From: DATJSJ01 sp035504175 | Lineage (GTDB): Bacteria > Pseudomonadota > Alphaproteobacteria > Acetobacterales > Acetobacteraceae | Direction of reading: 5' to 3' | DNA: 34,085 bases | Assembly: GCA_035504175.1 (NCBI GenBank) | Contig: DATJSJ010000160.1 | Location: 1 to 34,085, forward strand | Shown here: one piece after another, positions 1 to 7,896 of the stretch | Layout of the letters: the number at the start of each line of letters is the position of its first letter | Numbering within the stretch: the first letter of the stretch is position 1 | Translations under genes and position numbers: made by a program | Notes under the pieces: model-generated | What the model saw: only the letters and a program-made list of their open reading frames with translations | Told to the model about the DNA's origin: nothing | The model's database searches: none

Positions 1-2
1 GG

Positions 3-86
3 CCGCGGAATCGCGGCGGCGCCGGCCCACCGGGATCTCCATCGGGATTCGGTTCCGCAGCCGCGACGGAGACAGGTGCCACGTGA
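3..86 (+). CDS. possible 3' end of an upstream gene cut by the window edge
   Basis: The third reading frame is open from the left edge and ends in a TGA at 84-86, which overlaps the GTG start of the next gene in a GTGA arrangement typical of translationally coupled operon genes. The 27 visible residues are Gly/Pro/Ser/Ala-rich and show no domain. The frame of the following gene is also open to the left edge, so the alternative is that the next gene simply starts further upstream and this is not a gene. Product unknown. Confidence 0.3.
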   Translation, partial: PRNRGGAGPPGSPSGFGSAAATETGAT

Positions 87-1477
87 CGCCGCAGACGCCG
101 CCGCGCCAGGTTGGCAGCATCGACTTCGATCTGGCTGTTGCCCGGTCCTGCGTGCAGGCGGCGCGGGACGCTGAGGCACGCGAAGCGTATTTGGCCGTGC
201 TGCGCCGCGATCCGGCACATCTTGCGGCGCTGAGCGAGCTCGCCGCCCTGGCCTGCGCCGGCGGTCACCGCTCGGCCGCCCGTACCCTCTGTGAGCAGGC
301 CGCGCGCTGCCATCCCGACAGTGCCTCGGCCCTCATCGGGCTCGGCAATCTGTTCATCGAAGACGAGGCCCTTGCTGCGGCCCGCGACGCATTCGTGGCG
401 GCACTCGCCATCGACCCCGAATGTGCCGAGGCGCATCAGGGTCTCGCGCGCAGCCTCACGGAGCTGGGCGAAGTCGCGGCCGCCGAGCCGCACTGGCACA
501 AGGGCTTCGTCGGTCATGCGGTGATCCTCCGGCCGCATCGCGGCGAGGCCACGCCGGTGCGGGTGCTGCTTCTGGTCGCCGCTCGCGGCGGCAACATCCC
601 GACCGCGGCCTTCCTGGACGACCGCCTGTTCGACGTCACCATTGTCTACGCCGACTTCCACGATCCCGCGGACGATCTGCCGCTCCATGCGGTCATCCTG
701 AACGCGATCGGCGACGCCGATCTCTGCCCCGCGGCGCTCGCCGGCGCCGAGGCGATCGTCGGCCGTACGACGGCACCGCTGGTCAATCCTCCGGCGCTGG
801 TGCGCCGCACCGGCCGACTCGCCAATGCCCGCCGCCTCGGCGGGATTTCCGGCGTGCGCGCGCCGCGCGTGGAAAGCCTGTCCCGCGCCGCGATCCTTAG
901 CCGAGCCGGATGGGAGTTTCCGCTGCTGCTGCGTGCCCCCGGTTTTCACACCGGCCGGCATTTCCGCCGCATCGATGGCGCGGAGGAATTGGCGCCGGCG
1001 CTCGCCGCGCTGCCAGGCGAGGAGCTCCTCGCAATCTCCTATCTCGATGCACGCGGCGCCGACGGTCTGGCCCGCAAATATCGCGTGATGATCGTCGACG
1101 GCGTGCTCCACCCACTGCATCTCGCCATCGCCGAGGACTGGAAGGTGCACTACTTCACCGCCGGCATGGCCGCCGATCCGGCGCGCCGGGAGGAGGAGCG
1201 GCGCTTTCTGGAGGACATGCCCGCCGTACTGGGACCACGCGCCATGGCGGCGCTGGCGGGAATCGGCGAGACGCTCGGCCTCGATTACGCTGGCATCGAT
1301 TTCGGCCTTGCCGCCGACGGATCGGTACTGCTGTTCGAGGCCAATGCCGCGATGGTGGTCCACCCGCCCGACGCCGATCCGATCTGGGACTATCGTCGAG
1401 CGGCAGTCGGGCGCGTGCTCGACGCGGTGCGACGGATGCTGCTCGCCCGCGCCGCGACCGCGTCACCGTCGCGGTGA
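83..1477 (+). CDS. TPR-repeat protein with C-terminal ATP-grasp-like domain
   Basis: This 464-residue protein has an N-terminal tetratricopeptide helical region (about residues 20-138), visible as repeated A/L-rich helices with the 'A..IDP....A' spacing around 105-118. A RimK-like ATP-grasp fold follows: a pre-ATP-grasp Rossmann-like stretch (160-230), a nucleotide-binding region (about 280-350) and the metal-binding segment with D406 and the pair E419/N421 in 'LLFEANAAM'. ATP-grasp enzymes usually join a carboxylate to an amine or thiol using ATP. The substrate here is unknown, and the TPR part may hold a partner. The GTG at 83 has a purine-rich GGAGACAGG upstream, but the frame stays open to the window edge, so an earlier start is possible. 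It is followed by a hairpin shared with convergent nikR. The domain call is firm; the reaction is not. Confidence 0.75.
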   Translation: MTPQTPPRQVGSIDFDLAVARSCVQAARDAEAREAYLAVLRRDPAHLAALSELAALACAGGHRSAARTLCEQAARCHPDSASALIGLGNLFIEDEALAAARDAFVAALAIDPECAEAHQGLARSLTELGEVAAAEPHWHKGFVGHAVILRPHRGEATPVRVLLLVAARGGNIPTAAFLDDRLFDVTIVYADFHDPADDLPLHAVILNAIGDADLCPAALAGAEAIVGRTTAPLVNPPALVRRTGRLANARRLGGISGVRAPRVESLSRAAILSRAGWEFPLLLRAPGFHTGRHFRRIDGAEELAPALAALPGEELLAISYLDARGADGLARKYRVMIVDGVLHPLHLAIAEDWKVHYFTAGMAADPARREEERRFLEDMPAVLGPRAMAALAGIGETLGLDYAGIDFGLAADGSVLLFEANAAMVVHPPDADPIWDYRRAAVGRVLDAVRRMLLARAATASPSR

Positions 1478-1591
1478 GGCGTGACGGCACGCGGCGGCCG
1501 ACGATGCGCCGGGCGTTGCGCGACCAGACCATGATCGCCGCAGGTGGCATCACCGGAGGCGTGAATCATGGGCTGAAAACAGCAGGCTCGG

Positions 1592-1625
1592 CCGGGATCG
1601 CCCGGCGCGGTCAGAGCGATCCCGG
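1592..1625. terminator. bidirectional hairpin terminator between convergent genes
   Basis: A perfect 10-bp inverted repeat, CCGGGATCGC at 1592-1601 and GCGATCCCGG at 1616-1625, encloses a 14-nt loop. It lies between the 3' ends of the TPR/ATP-grasp gene and nikR, one base beyond the nikR stop. There is no T-run, so intrinsic termination is inferred from position and stem strength. Confidence 0.5.
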
Positions 1626-1626
1626 A

Positions 1627-2085
1627 CTAGACGTGGATATGGGTGTGCGTCACCGCGCCCGCACCGTGATCGTGGCGATCTGAAACCGGCTGCGCCGGCA
1701 CCACGTGCAGATGCGCGTGTCGCACCCCGCGCTGCGCGGTCAGCGCATCGGCCAGGCTGCGCACCGCGGCAACGCTGCCCTTCAGCACTGACACTTCCAG
1801 GCAGCTCGCGTGATCGAGATGGACATGCATCCCGGCAATGCTGAGGTCATGGTGCTCGTGACCGACGCGGATCAGCCGCTGCGCCAGGTCGCGCGTGGCA
1901 TGGTCGTACACGTAGCCCAGCACCGCGACACAAGGCGTCTCGCCGGCCGCGGTGAGCTCGCGCGCCGCGGCGGCGCGAACGAGATCGCGTATCGCTTCCG
2001 AACGGCTGGCGTAGCCGCGGCGGCGCATCACGGCGTCGATCGTCTCCAGCAGGTCTTCCTCGATCGTGATCGTGATCCGTTCCAT
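1627..2085 (-). CDS. nikR: NikR-type nickel-responsive transcriptional regulator
   Basis: NikR is a homotetrameric ribbon-helix-helix repressor that binds Ni(II) and shuts off nickel uptake genes. The N-terminal residues 1-45 form the RHH DNA-binding domain (starting MERITITIEEDLL, with 'YASRSEAIRDLVR'), and residues 50-125 form the ACT-like metal domain. The four high-affinity nickel ligands of E. coli NikR (H76, H87, H89, C95) are present at exactly the same numbers. A ribosome binding site, GGAG, sits 8 nt before the ATG. The protein is 152 residues against 133 in E. coli; the extra tail is histidine-rich (H138, H140, H147, H149, H151) and may bind additional metal. It is divergent from the NiCoT permease with a 76-nt gap holding a palindrome, so that permease is the likely target. 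No urease or hydrogenase gene is in the window. Confidence 0.95.
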   Translation of the reverse strand: MERITITIEEDLLETIDAVMRRRGYASRSEAIRDLVRAAAARELTAAGETPCVAVLGYVYDHATRDLAQRLIRVGHEHHDLSIAGMHVHLDHASCLEVSVLKGSVAAVRSLADALTAQRGVRHAHLHVVPAQPVSDRHDHGAGAVTHTHIHV

Positions 2086-2129
2086 CGATTTCGCTCCTCA
2101 CCCGCGTCTTGCGCACCGCAATGCGATCG

Positions 2130-2155
2130 TCCTACTTTTCACTGAAAAGGTATGA
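2130..2155. promoter_or_regulatory. candidate NikR operator in the nikR/permease divergent region
   Basis: A perfect 15-nt palindrome (CTTTTCA, C, TGAAAAG; 2135-2149) is flanked by TCCTAC at 2130-2135 and GTATGA at 2150-2155. GTATGA is a half-site of the classical NikR operator (GTATGA-N16-TCATAC), and TCCTAC is one base from its complement TCATAC, but the half-sites point the opposite way from the classical site. It sits just upstream of the permease start and its GAAAAGG doubles as a possible ribosome binding site, so bound repressor would block expression. The assignment to NikR is inferred from context. Confidence 0.5.
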
Positions 2156-2161
2156 TGCCCG

Positions 2162-3268
<1,107 letters not shown>

Positions 3269-3279
3269 AGTAAAGGGGT

Positions 3280-3318
3280 CCAGGGGCCCGGCCCCTGGCG
3301 GGTGCGGGCGGAGCCCGC
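3280..3318. repeat. tandem GC-rich hairpins (repeat copy 1), terminator-like
   Basis: Two perfect hairpins follow the permease stop. The first has an 8-bp stem CCAGGGGC/GCCCCTGG with loop CCG (3280-3298); the second has a 6-bp stem GCGGGC/GCCCGC with loop GGA (3304-3318). The first stem recurs in identical form at 15007-15025 and in both cases is joined to GGGGT/ACCCC, so this is a dispersed palindromic element rather than a chance stem. It may also end permease transcription. It lies just before eutB. Confidence 0.6.
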
Positions 3319-3375
3319 GCTTGCTTGCTTCGCTTTCCGCTTCCTTGTCGCGGCACCCTCGTGGTGAACTCGCGC

Positions 3376-4752
3376 ATGACTTACGCGCACTCCCTCGCCG
3401 GCACGCGCTATCACTTCCCCGACCTGCGCACACTGCTGGCGCGCGCGACGCCGCACCGCTCCGGCGACGTCCTGGCCGGTGTCGCAGCGCGTTCGGCGAC
3501 GGAGCGGGTCGCGGCCCAGCTTGCGCTCGCCGAGCTGCCGCTGGCGACGCTGCTGCAGGATCCGGTCGTGCCGTACGAGGCGGACGAGGTGACACGGCTG
3601 ATCCTCGACCGCCACAATCGCGTGGCCTTCGCCCCGGTCGCGACGCTGACCGTGGGCGAGTTCCGTGATTGGCTGCTCTCGGACGCCGCCGATGCCGCTT
3701 CGCTCGCGGCCCTCGCCCCCGGCCTGACGCCGGAGATGGCGGCGGCGGTCAGCAAGATCATGCGTCTGCAAGACCTGATCGCAGTGGCGGCGAAGTGTCG
3801 CGTGGTCACGCGTTTTCGCAACACGATCGGCCTGCCGGGGCGGCTCTCGGTGCGGCTGCAGCCGAACCATCCGACGGACGATCCACGCGGCATCGCGGCC
3901 TCGACGCTGGACGGGCTGCTGCTCGGTGCCGGCGATGCGGTGATCGGCATCAATCCGGCGACGGACAGCGTCGAGAGCATGGTGACGTTGCTCGCGATGC
4001 TGGAGGAGGTGCGGGTCCGCTATGCGATTCCGACGCAGACCTGCGTGCTGGCCCATGTCACGACGGCGCTGCGAGCGATCGAGCGCGCCGCGCCGGTCGA
4101 TCTCGTGTTCCAGTCGATCGGCGGCACCGAGGCGGTCAATCGCAGCTTCGGCATTTCACTCGCCCTGCTCGGCGAGGCGCGTGGGGCGGCGCTGTCGCTC
4201 GGTCGCGGCACGGTGGGTCACGACGTGATGTATTTCGAGACCGGCCAGGGCAGCGCGCTGTCCGCCGAGGCGCATCATGGTGTCGACCAGCAGACGATCG
4301 AGGCGCGCGCCTATGCGGTGGCGCGGGAATTCTCGCCGCTGCTCGTCAATACGGTGGTGGGCTTCATCGGGCCGGAATACCTCTATGACGGCAAGCAGAT
4401 CACCCGTGCGGGGCTGGAGGATCATTTCTGCGGCAAGCTGCTCGGCCTGCCGATGGGGGTGGATGTTTGCTACACCAACCATGCCGAGGCGGATCAGGAC
4501 GACATGGACGCGCTGCTGACGCTGCTCGGCGTCGCCGGCGTCACGTATGTCATGGGCGTGCCCGGGGCGGATGATGTGATGCTGTCGTATCAGAGCACGT
4601 CGTTTCACGATGCGCTTTACGTGCGCGCGGCACTGGGCAAGCGGCCGGCGCCGGAATTCGAGGCCTGGCTGGAGCGCATGGGGCTCGGCGCGGGCGCAGT
4701 GCAGGCGGCGATTCCGGCGGCGCTGTCGCCGGCGCTGATCGGGCTGGAATGA
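3376..4752 (+). CDS. eutB: ethanolamine ammonia-lyase large subunit EutB
   Basis: EutB is the catalytic heavy chain of adenosylcobalamin-dependent ethanolamine ammonia-lyase, which converts ethanolamine to acetaldehyde and ammonia. The 458-residue protein (E. coli 453) has the conserved 'RSGDVLAGVAA' start region (28-38), substrate-binding R160 and Q162 in RLQPN, N193 in VIGINP, E288 in YFETGQGSALSA, and D363 in GVDVCYTNHA. R160, Q162 and N193 fall at the E. coli numbers, which supports the ATG at 3376 over an in-frame TTG at 3325 that would add 17 unconserved residues from the hairpin region. It is followed 46 nt later by eutC. No EutA reactivase, EutR regulator or microcompartment shell gene is in the window, so a cytosolic nitrogen- or carbon-salvage role is likely. 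Confidence 0.97.
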   Translation: MTYAHSLAGTRYHFPDLRTLLARATPHRSGDVLAGVAARSATERVAAQLALAELPLATLLQDPVVPYEADEVTRLILDRHNRVAFAPVATLTVGEFRDWLLSDAADAASLAALAPGLTPEMAAAVSKIMRLQDLIAVAAKCRVVTRFRNTIGLPGRLSVRLQPNHPTDDPRGIAASTLDGLLLGAGDAVIGINPATDSVESMVTLLAMLEEVRVRYAIPTQTCVLAHVTTALRAIERAAPVDLVFQSIGGTEAVNRSFGISLALLGEARGAALSLGRGTVGHDVMYFETGQGSALSAEAHHGVDQQTIEARAYAVAREFSPLLVNTVVGFIGPEYLYDGKQITRAGLEDHFCGKLLGLPMGVDVCYTNHAEADQDDMDALLTLLGVAGVTYVMGVPGADDVMLSYQSTSFHDALYVRAALGKRPAPEFEAWLERMGLGAGAVQAAIPAALSPALIGLE

Positions 4753-4798
4753 CGGCCGGCCGGACCGTACCGGCTTCGCGCCAGGCCGGGTAGGCGGG

Positions 4799-5548
4799 AT
4801 GGAACGGCCGCCGGCTGCCTGGACATCGCTGCGCCGCTTCACTCCGGCGCGGGTCGCGATCGGGCGCGTCGGCAATGGGCTGCCGACCGGTGCGCACCTT
4901 GCTTTCCAGGCGGCGCACGCCGCCGCACGCGACGCCGTCCACGCGGCGCTCGACATCGATGCGCTGCGGGCGGCGCTGGGCGAAACGGGACTCGAGTCGA
5001 TCCCCGTGCGAAGCCTCTGCGCCGGCCGCGACGAGTATCTGTTGCGGCCGGATCGCGGCCGGCGCCTGCATCCCGAGGCACGACCCGGGCTCACCGCCGC
5101 CGCGCGGCCAGGGGCGATCGTCTTTGCGGTTTGCGACGGGTTGTCCGCGACCGCGGTGCAGGCGCACGCCGCGCCGCTGTTGTCACTGGTCGCCCCGGCC
5201 CTGGCACGCGATGGTGTCGCGGTCGCGCCGATCGTGGTCGCGACACAAGGCCGCGTGGCACTCGGCGACGAGATCGGCGAGGCGCTGGCCGCCGAGGCGG
5301 TGGTCGTGCTGATCGGCGAGCGGCCGGGCCTTTCGGCGCCCGACAGCCTCGGCGCCTATCTCTCCTGGCAGCCTCGCCGCGGCCGCACCGATGCCGAGCG
5401 CAACTGCATCTCCAACATCCGGCCCGAGGGGCTGCCGATCCCGCAGGCGAGCGCCAAACTGCTGTGGCTGATCCGGGAGATGCGGCGGTTGCGGCTTTCG
5501 GGTGTGGGGCTGAAGGACGAGCACGGCGCCGCGGCGATCGCGGGCTGA
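4799..5548 (+). CDS. eutC: ethanolamine ammonia-lyase small subunit EutC
   Basis: EutC is the light chain that completes the cobalamin-binding site of ethanolamine ammonia-lyase. The 249-residue product shows the family's conserved blocks: 'TPARVAIGRVGNGLPTGAHL' (15-34), 'RPGAIVFAVCDGLSA' (about 103-117), 'LIGERPGLSAPDSLGAYL' (176-193) and the strongly conserved 'DAERNCISNIRPEGL' (about 202-216). The ATG at 4799 follows a GC-rich spacer; GGCGGG is the only ribosome-binding-like sequence. Its stop codon is 2 nt before a GTG of the next gene, a glycosyltransferase with no obvious link to ethanolamine use. Length matches lone, non-microcompartment EutC proteins. Confidence 0.96.
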   Translation: MERPPAAWTSLRRFTPARVAIGRVGNGLPTGAHLAFQAAHAAARDAVHAALDIDALRAALGETGLESIPVRSLCAGRDEYLLRPDRGRRLHPEARPGLTAAARPGAIVFAVCDGLSATAVQAHAAPLLSLVAPALARDGVAVAPIVVATQGRVALGDEIGEALAAEAVVVLIGERPGLSAPDSLGAYLSWQPRRGRTDAERNCISNIRPEGLPIPQASAKLLWLIREMRRLRLSGVGLKDEHGAAAIAG

Positions 5549-5550
5549 CG

Positions 5551-6759
5551 GTGCGACCGGATCGGACGCTCGCGGGAGAACCATGCCGTCCCGCCGCGGC
5601 GGACAGATCGTCCCGCGATCGCCGGCCGGTGGTCGCCCATCTGCTCAGCGGACTTGCCATCGGCGGCAAGGAACGCGCGGCGCTGCGACTTGCCGATCGG
5701 GCCCGGCCGGACGGATTCGATCCGACACTCATTCTGTTCGACACACCTTTTCGCAGCGAGGCTCTGGATCTCCACCCCGGCGACCTTGCCGTGCATTTCC
5801 TGCCGCGCGCGGGGGGCCTCGATCTGCGGTTCGCGCGGCGGCTGGCGATGCTGCTGCGTTCCCTGAACGCCCGCATCGTCCACGCGCACAACGAGACCGC
5901 GCTGGTCTATGCCGCGCTGGCGTCGCGGATCTGCCGTCCCCGCCCCGGAGTCGTCGCGACGTTCCACACCATGCCCTCGCACGGCGGCCTGGCTGCGCGG
6001 CTGCTGGCGCGGGTGGCGGGGCAGTGCGCCACGGTGGTCGCCGTCGCAGAGGAGCTGGCGGGACGGCTCGGACGTTCCGGCTGGGTGCGCGACTGCCGCG
6101 TCATCTGGAACGGCGTCGAGACCGACCGCTACACGCCGGGCGAGCACTCGGATTGCTGGCGCGAACGGCTAAGTGTCGGGCCCGGGGACGTCCTGATCGG
6201 CCATGTCGCGCGCTTCGATCCGGTGAAGCGGCATGACGATCTGCTCGACGCGGCCAGGCGGCTCCAAGCCGGTCCTTCGCGCATCGTGCTGGTCCTGCTC
6301 GGCCAGGGCGCGCTGCTTCCGGCCATCCGCGAGCAGGCCCGCGGTCTCGCCGGCATTCGGTTCGTGACGCAGGTGAGCGACATGGTGCCGTTCCTTCGCA
6401 GCCTCGACGGATTCGTGCTCTGCTCCGCACACGAGGCGGCGCCGCTGGCACTGCTCGAGGCGATGGCGTGCGGCGTGCCGGTCGTCGCGACAGAGGTGGG
6501 CGGCGTGCCGCATCTGCTCGGCGCGGATCGGCCGGACGGTCCCGCGGGCGTCCTGGTGCCGCCACGCGATCCCGGCCGGCTCGCGACCGAGCTTGCGCGC
6601 CTGGCTTGTGACGCTGCCCTGCGCAAGGAGCTCGCCGCCGCGGCCCGGGAGCGGGCGCTCGATTTTCCCTTCGAGGCCGAGTGGCGTGCCTATCGCCGTC
6701 TCTATGAGCGTGATCCTCGAGACGGTGCCGCGGAATCCCTCACGGAAGACCGTATCTGA
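5551..6759 (+). CDS. GT4-family glycosyltransferase
   Basis: This is a GT-B fold transferase expected to move a sugar from a nucleotide sugar to a glycan or lipid acceptor on the inner face of the membrane. It has the N-terminal 'HLLSGLAIGGKERAAL' glycine-rich loop (30-45), 'VIWNGVETDRY' (184-194), 'HVARFDPVKRHDDL' (218-231) and the donor-site E-x7-E motif at E295/E303 in HEAAPLALLEAMA. Two starts are in frame: GTG 5551, 2 nt after eutC and taken here (402 residues), and GTG 5629 (376 residues), which starts right at the conserved strand. The best Shine-Dalgarno sequence in the region (CGGGAGAA at 5572-5579) precedes an ATG at 5583 in another frame, so a start error or small indel near 5583-5630 should be kept in mind. 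Its 3' end overlaps the convergent radical SAM gene by 20 nt. Confidence 0.85.
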   Translation: MRPDRTLAGEPCRPAAADRSSRDRRPVVAHLLSGLAIGGKERAALRLADRARPDGFDPTLILFDTPFRSEALDLHPGDLAVHFLPRAGGLDLRFARRLAMLLRSLNARIVHAHNETALVYAALASRICRPRPGVVATFHTMPSHGGLAARLLARVAGQCATVVAVAEELAGRLGRSGWVRDCRVIWNGVETDRYTPGEHSDCWRERLSVGPGDVLIGHVARFDPVKRHDDLLDAARRLQAGPSRIVLVLLGQGALLPAIREQARGLAGIRFVTQVSDMVPFLRSLDGFVLCSAHEAAPLALLEAMACGVPVVATEVGGVPHLLGADRPDGPAGVLVPPRDPGRLATELARLACDAALRKELAAAARERALDFPFEAEWRAYRRLYERDPRDGAAESLTEDRI

Positions 6760-7894
6760 TCCGGCTTGGAAGATGCTTCTGGATACGCCCGTCCCGTTCG
6801 CAATGACAGTTCGGGCAGTTCAGGTGGAAGGCGTCGCGGGCGGCATCCCGGTGAGCGGCGGTGAACAGCATGTCCCGCAGGCGCCGCTGCCGGATATTGC
6901 CGAGGTGGAAGGTCACGTAGCACAGCTGCACGGTGCCGTCGGCGCCGACCCAGAGCAGGTTGCGCACGTCGCATGGCACGCGCATGGCCGGCCCCTTCAT
7001 CAGCCAGTCCGGGATCGATCGCAAACTCGCGACACTCTCGGGAATGCGGGTTGGATGCGCCTGCTTCAGCCGCACCAGCTCGCGCACGAGCGCCTCGATC
7101 ATCGGGCGATCCTCCGGCTCGAACTGCAGCCCGCCTTCCCGGCCGTCGGTGAAGTAGGGCAGCGAGTAGTGCACGAGATCGGTGTGCAGGGTCATGTCGA
7201 ACCGTTCGGCGAACTCCCAGGCGGCCTGCAGCGCCGGCGGGTTGCAGCTCGGCCGCATGATGAGGAAGTTGAGTTGCAGCGAAAGCGCCTCACCGTAGCG
7301 CTCGCGGGCGTAGGCGAGCCCCGCCTCCAGCCGCGCGAAACGGCCGGGGCGTTGCGTGTAGACGTCGTACGATTCGCCGGTGCCGTAGAATCCCAGCGTG
7401 ATGTTGCGCAAGCCGGAAGCGTACAGCGCATCGATCTTCTGCCGCAGCAGGATACCGTTGGTCGTGATGTAGGTCGCGAGCCCGATATCGGCCGCATGGC
7501 GTACCATGGCGGGCAGGTCGGGGTGCAGCAGCGGCTCCCCTCCGTAGAGCCGCACCATCTCCACGCCCGCCTCCCGCGCATCGTCGAGCAGTTGCCGCAC
7601 CTCGTCCAATGAGAGCTGGGCCGCCGGCATGAAATCGCGGCCATAGCGACAGCCGATGCAGCGCAGATTGCAGTGCGCCGTGATGGCGACGGTGAGGCGT
7701 CGCGGCTGCGGGCGGATCAGAGCCGGGACGATCGACGCGAGACTGTGCTCGACCAGACCGACCCCGCGCTCCGCCTCGACCAGCGCGCGTTTCAAGCGAG
7801 GGTGCGATCGTACGGTCGCCCGCACGATGTCACGCCCGGCTTGCACGATACCCGAACCGGGGATCGTCGGGGCGGCATCGACGGCCGCGCCCAT
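6740..7894 (-). CDS. radical SAM protein with reduced SPASM-like tail (second of pair)
   Basis: The 384-residue protein carries the radical SAM 4Fe-4S motif C-x3-C-x2-C at C75/C79/C82 in 'AHCNLRCIGCRYGRDF' and the SAM-binding YGGEP at 117-121. The C-terminal region has five cysteines in a SPASM/Twitch-like layout: C308, C325 in 'GADGTVQLC', then C360, C363 and C365 in CPNCHC, enough for one auxiliary cluster. Such proteins cleave S-adenosylmethionine to start radical chemistry, often on peptides or sugars; the substrate is unknown. It is clearly paralogous to the gene 2 nt upstream, sharing long identical stretches such as GCRYGRDFMP, YGGEPLLHP and LLWVGADGTVQLC. It ends overlapping the convergent glycosyltransferase by 20 nt, so a glycan substrate is one reasonable guess. 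Confidence 0.87.
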   Translation of the reverse strand: MGAAVDAAPTIPGSGIVQAGRDIVRATVRSHPRLKRALVEAERGVGLVEHSLASIVPALIRPQPRRLTVAITAHCNLRCIGCRYGRDFMPAAQLSLDEVRQLLDDAREAGVEMVRLYGGEPLLHPDLPAMVRHAADIGLATYITTNGILLRQKIDALYASGLRNITLGFYGTGESYDVYTQRPGRFARLEAGLAYARERYGEALSLQLNFLIMRPSCNPPALQAAWEFAERFDMTLHTDLVHYSLPYFTDGREGGLQFEPEDRPMIEALVRELVRLKQAHPTRIPESVASLRSIPDWLMKGPAMRVPCDVRNLLWVGADGTVQLCYVTFHLGNIRQRRLRDMLFTAAHRDAARDAFHLNCPNCHCERDGRIQKHLPSRIRYGLP

Positions 7895-7896
7895 TT

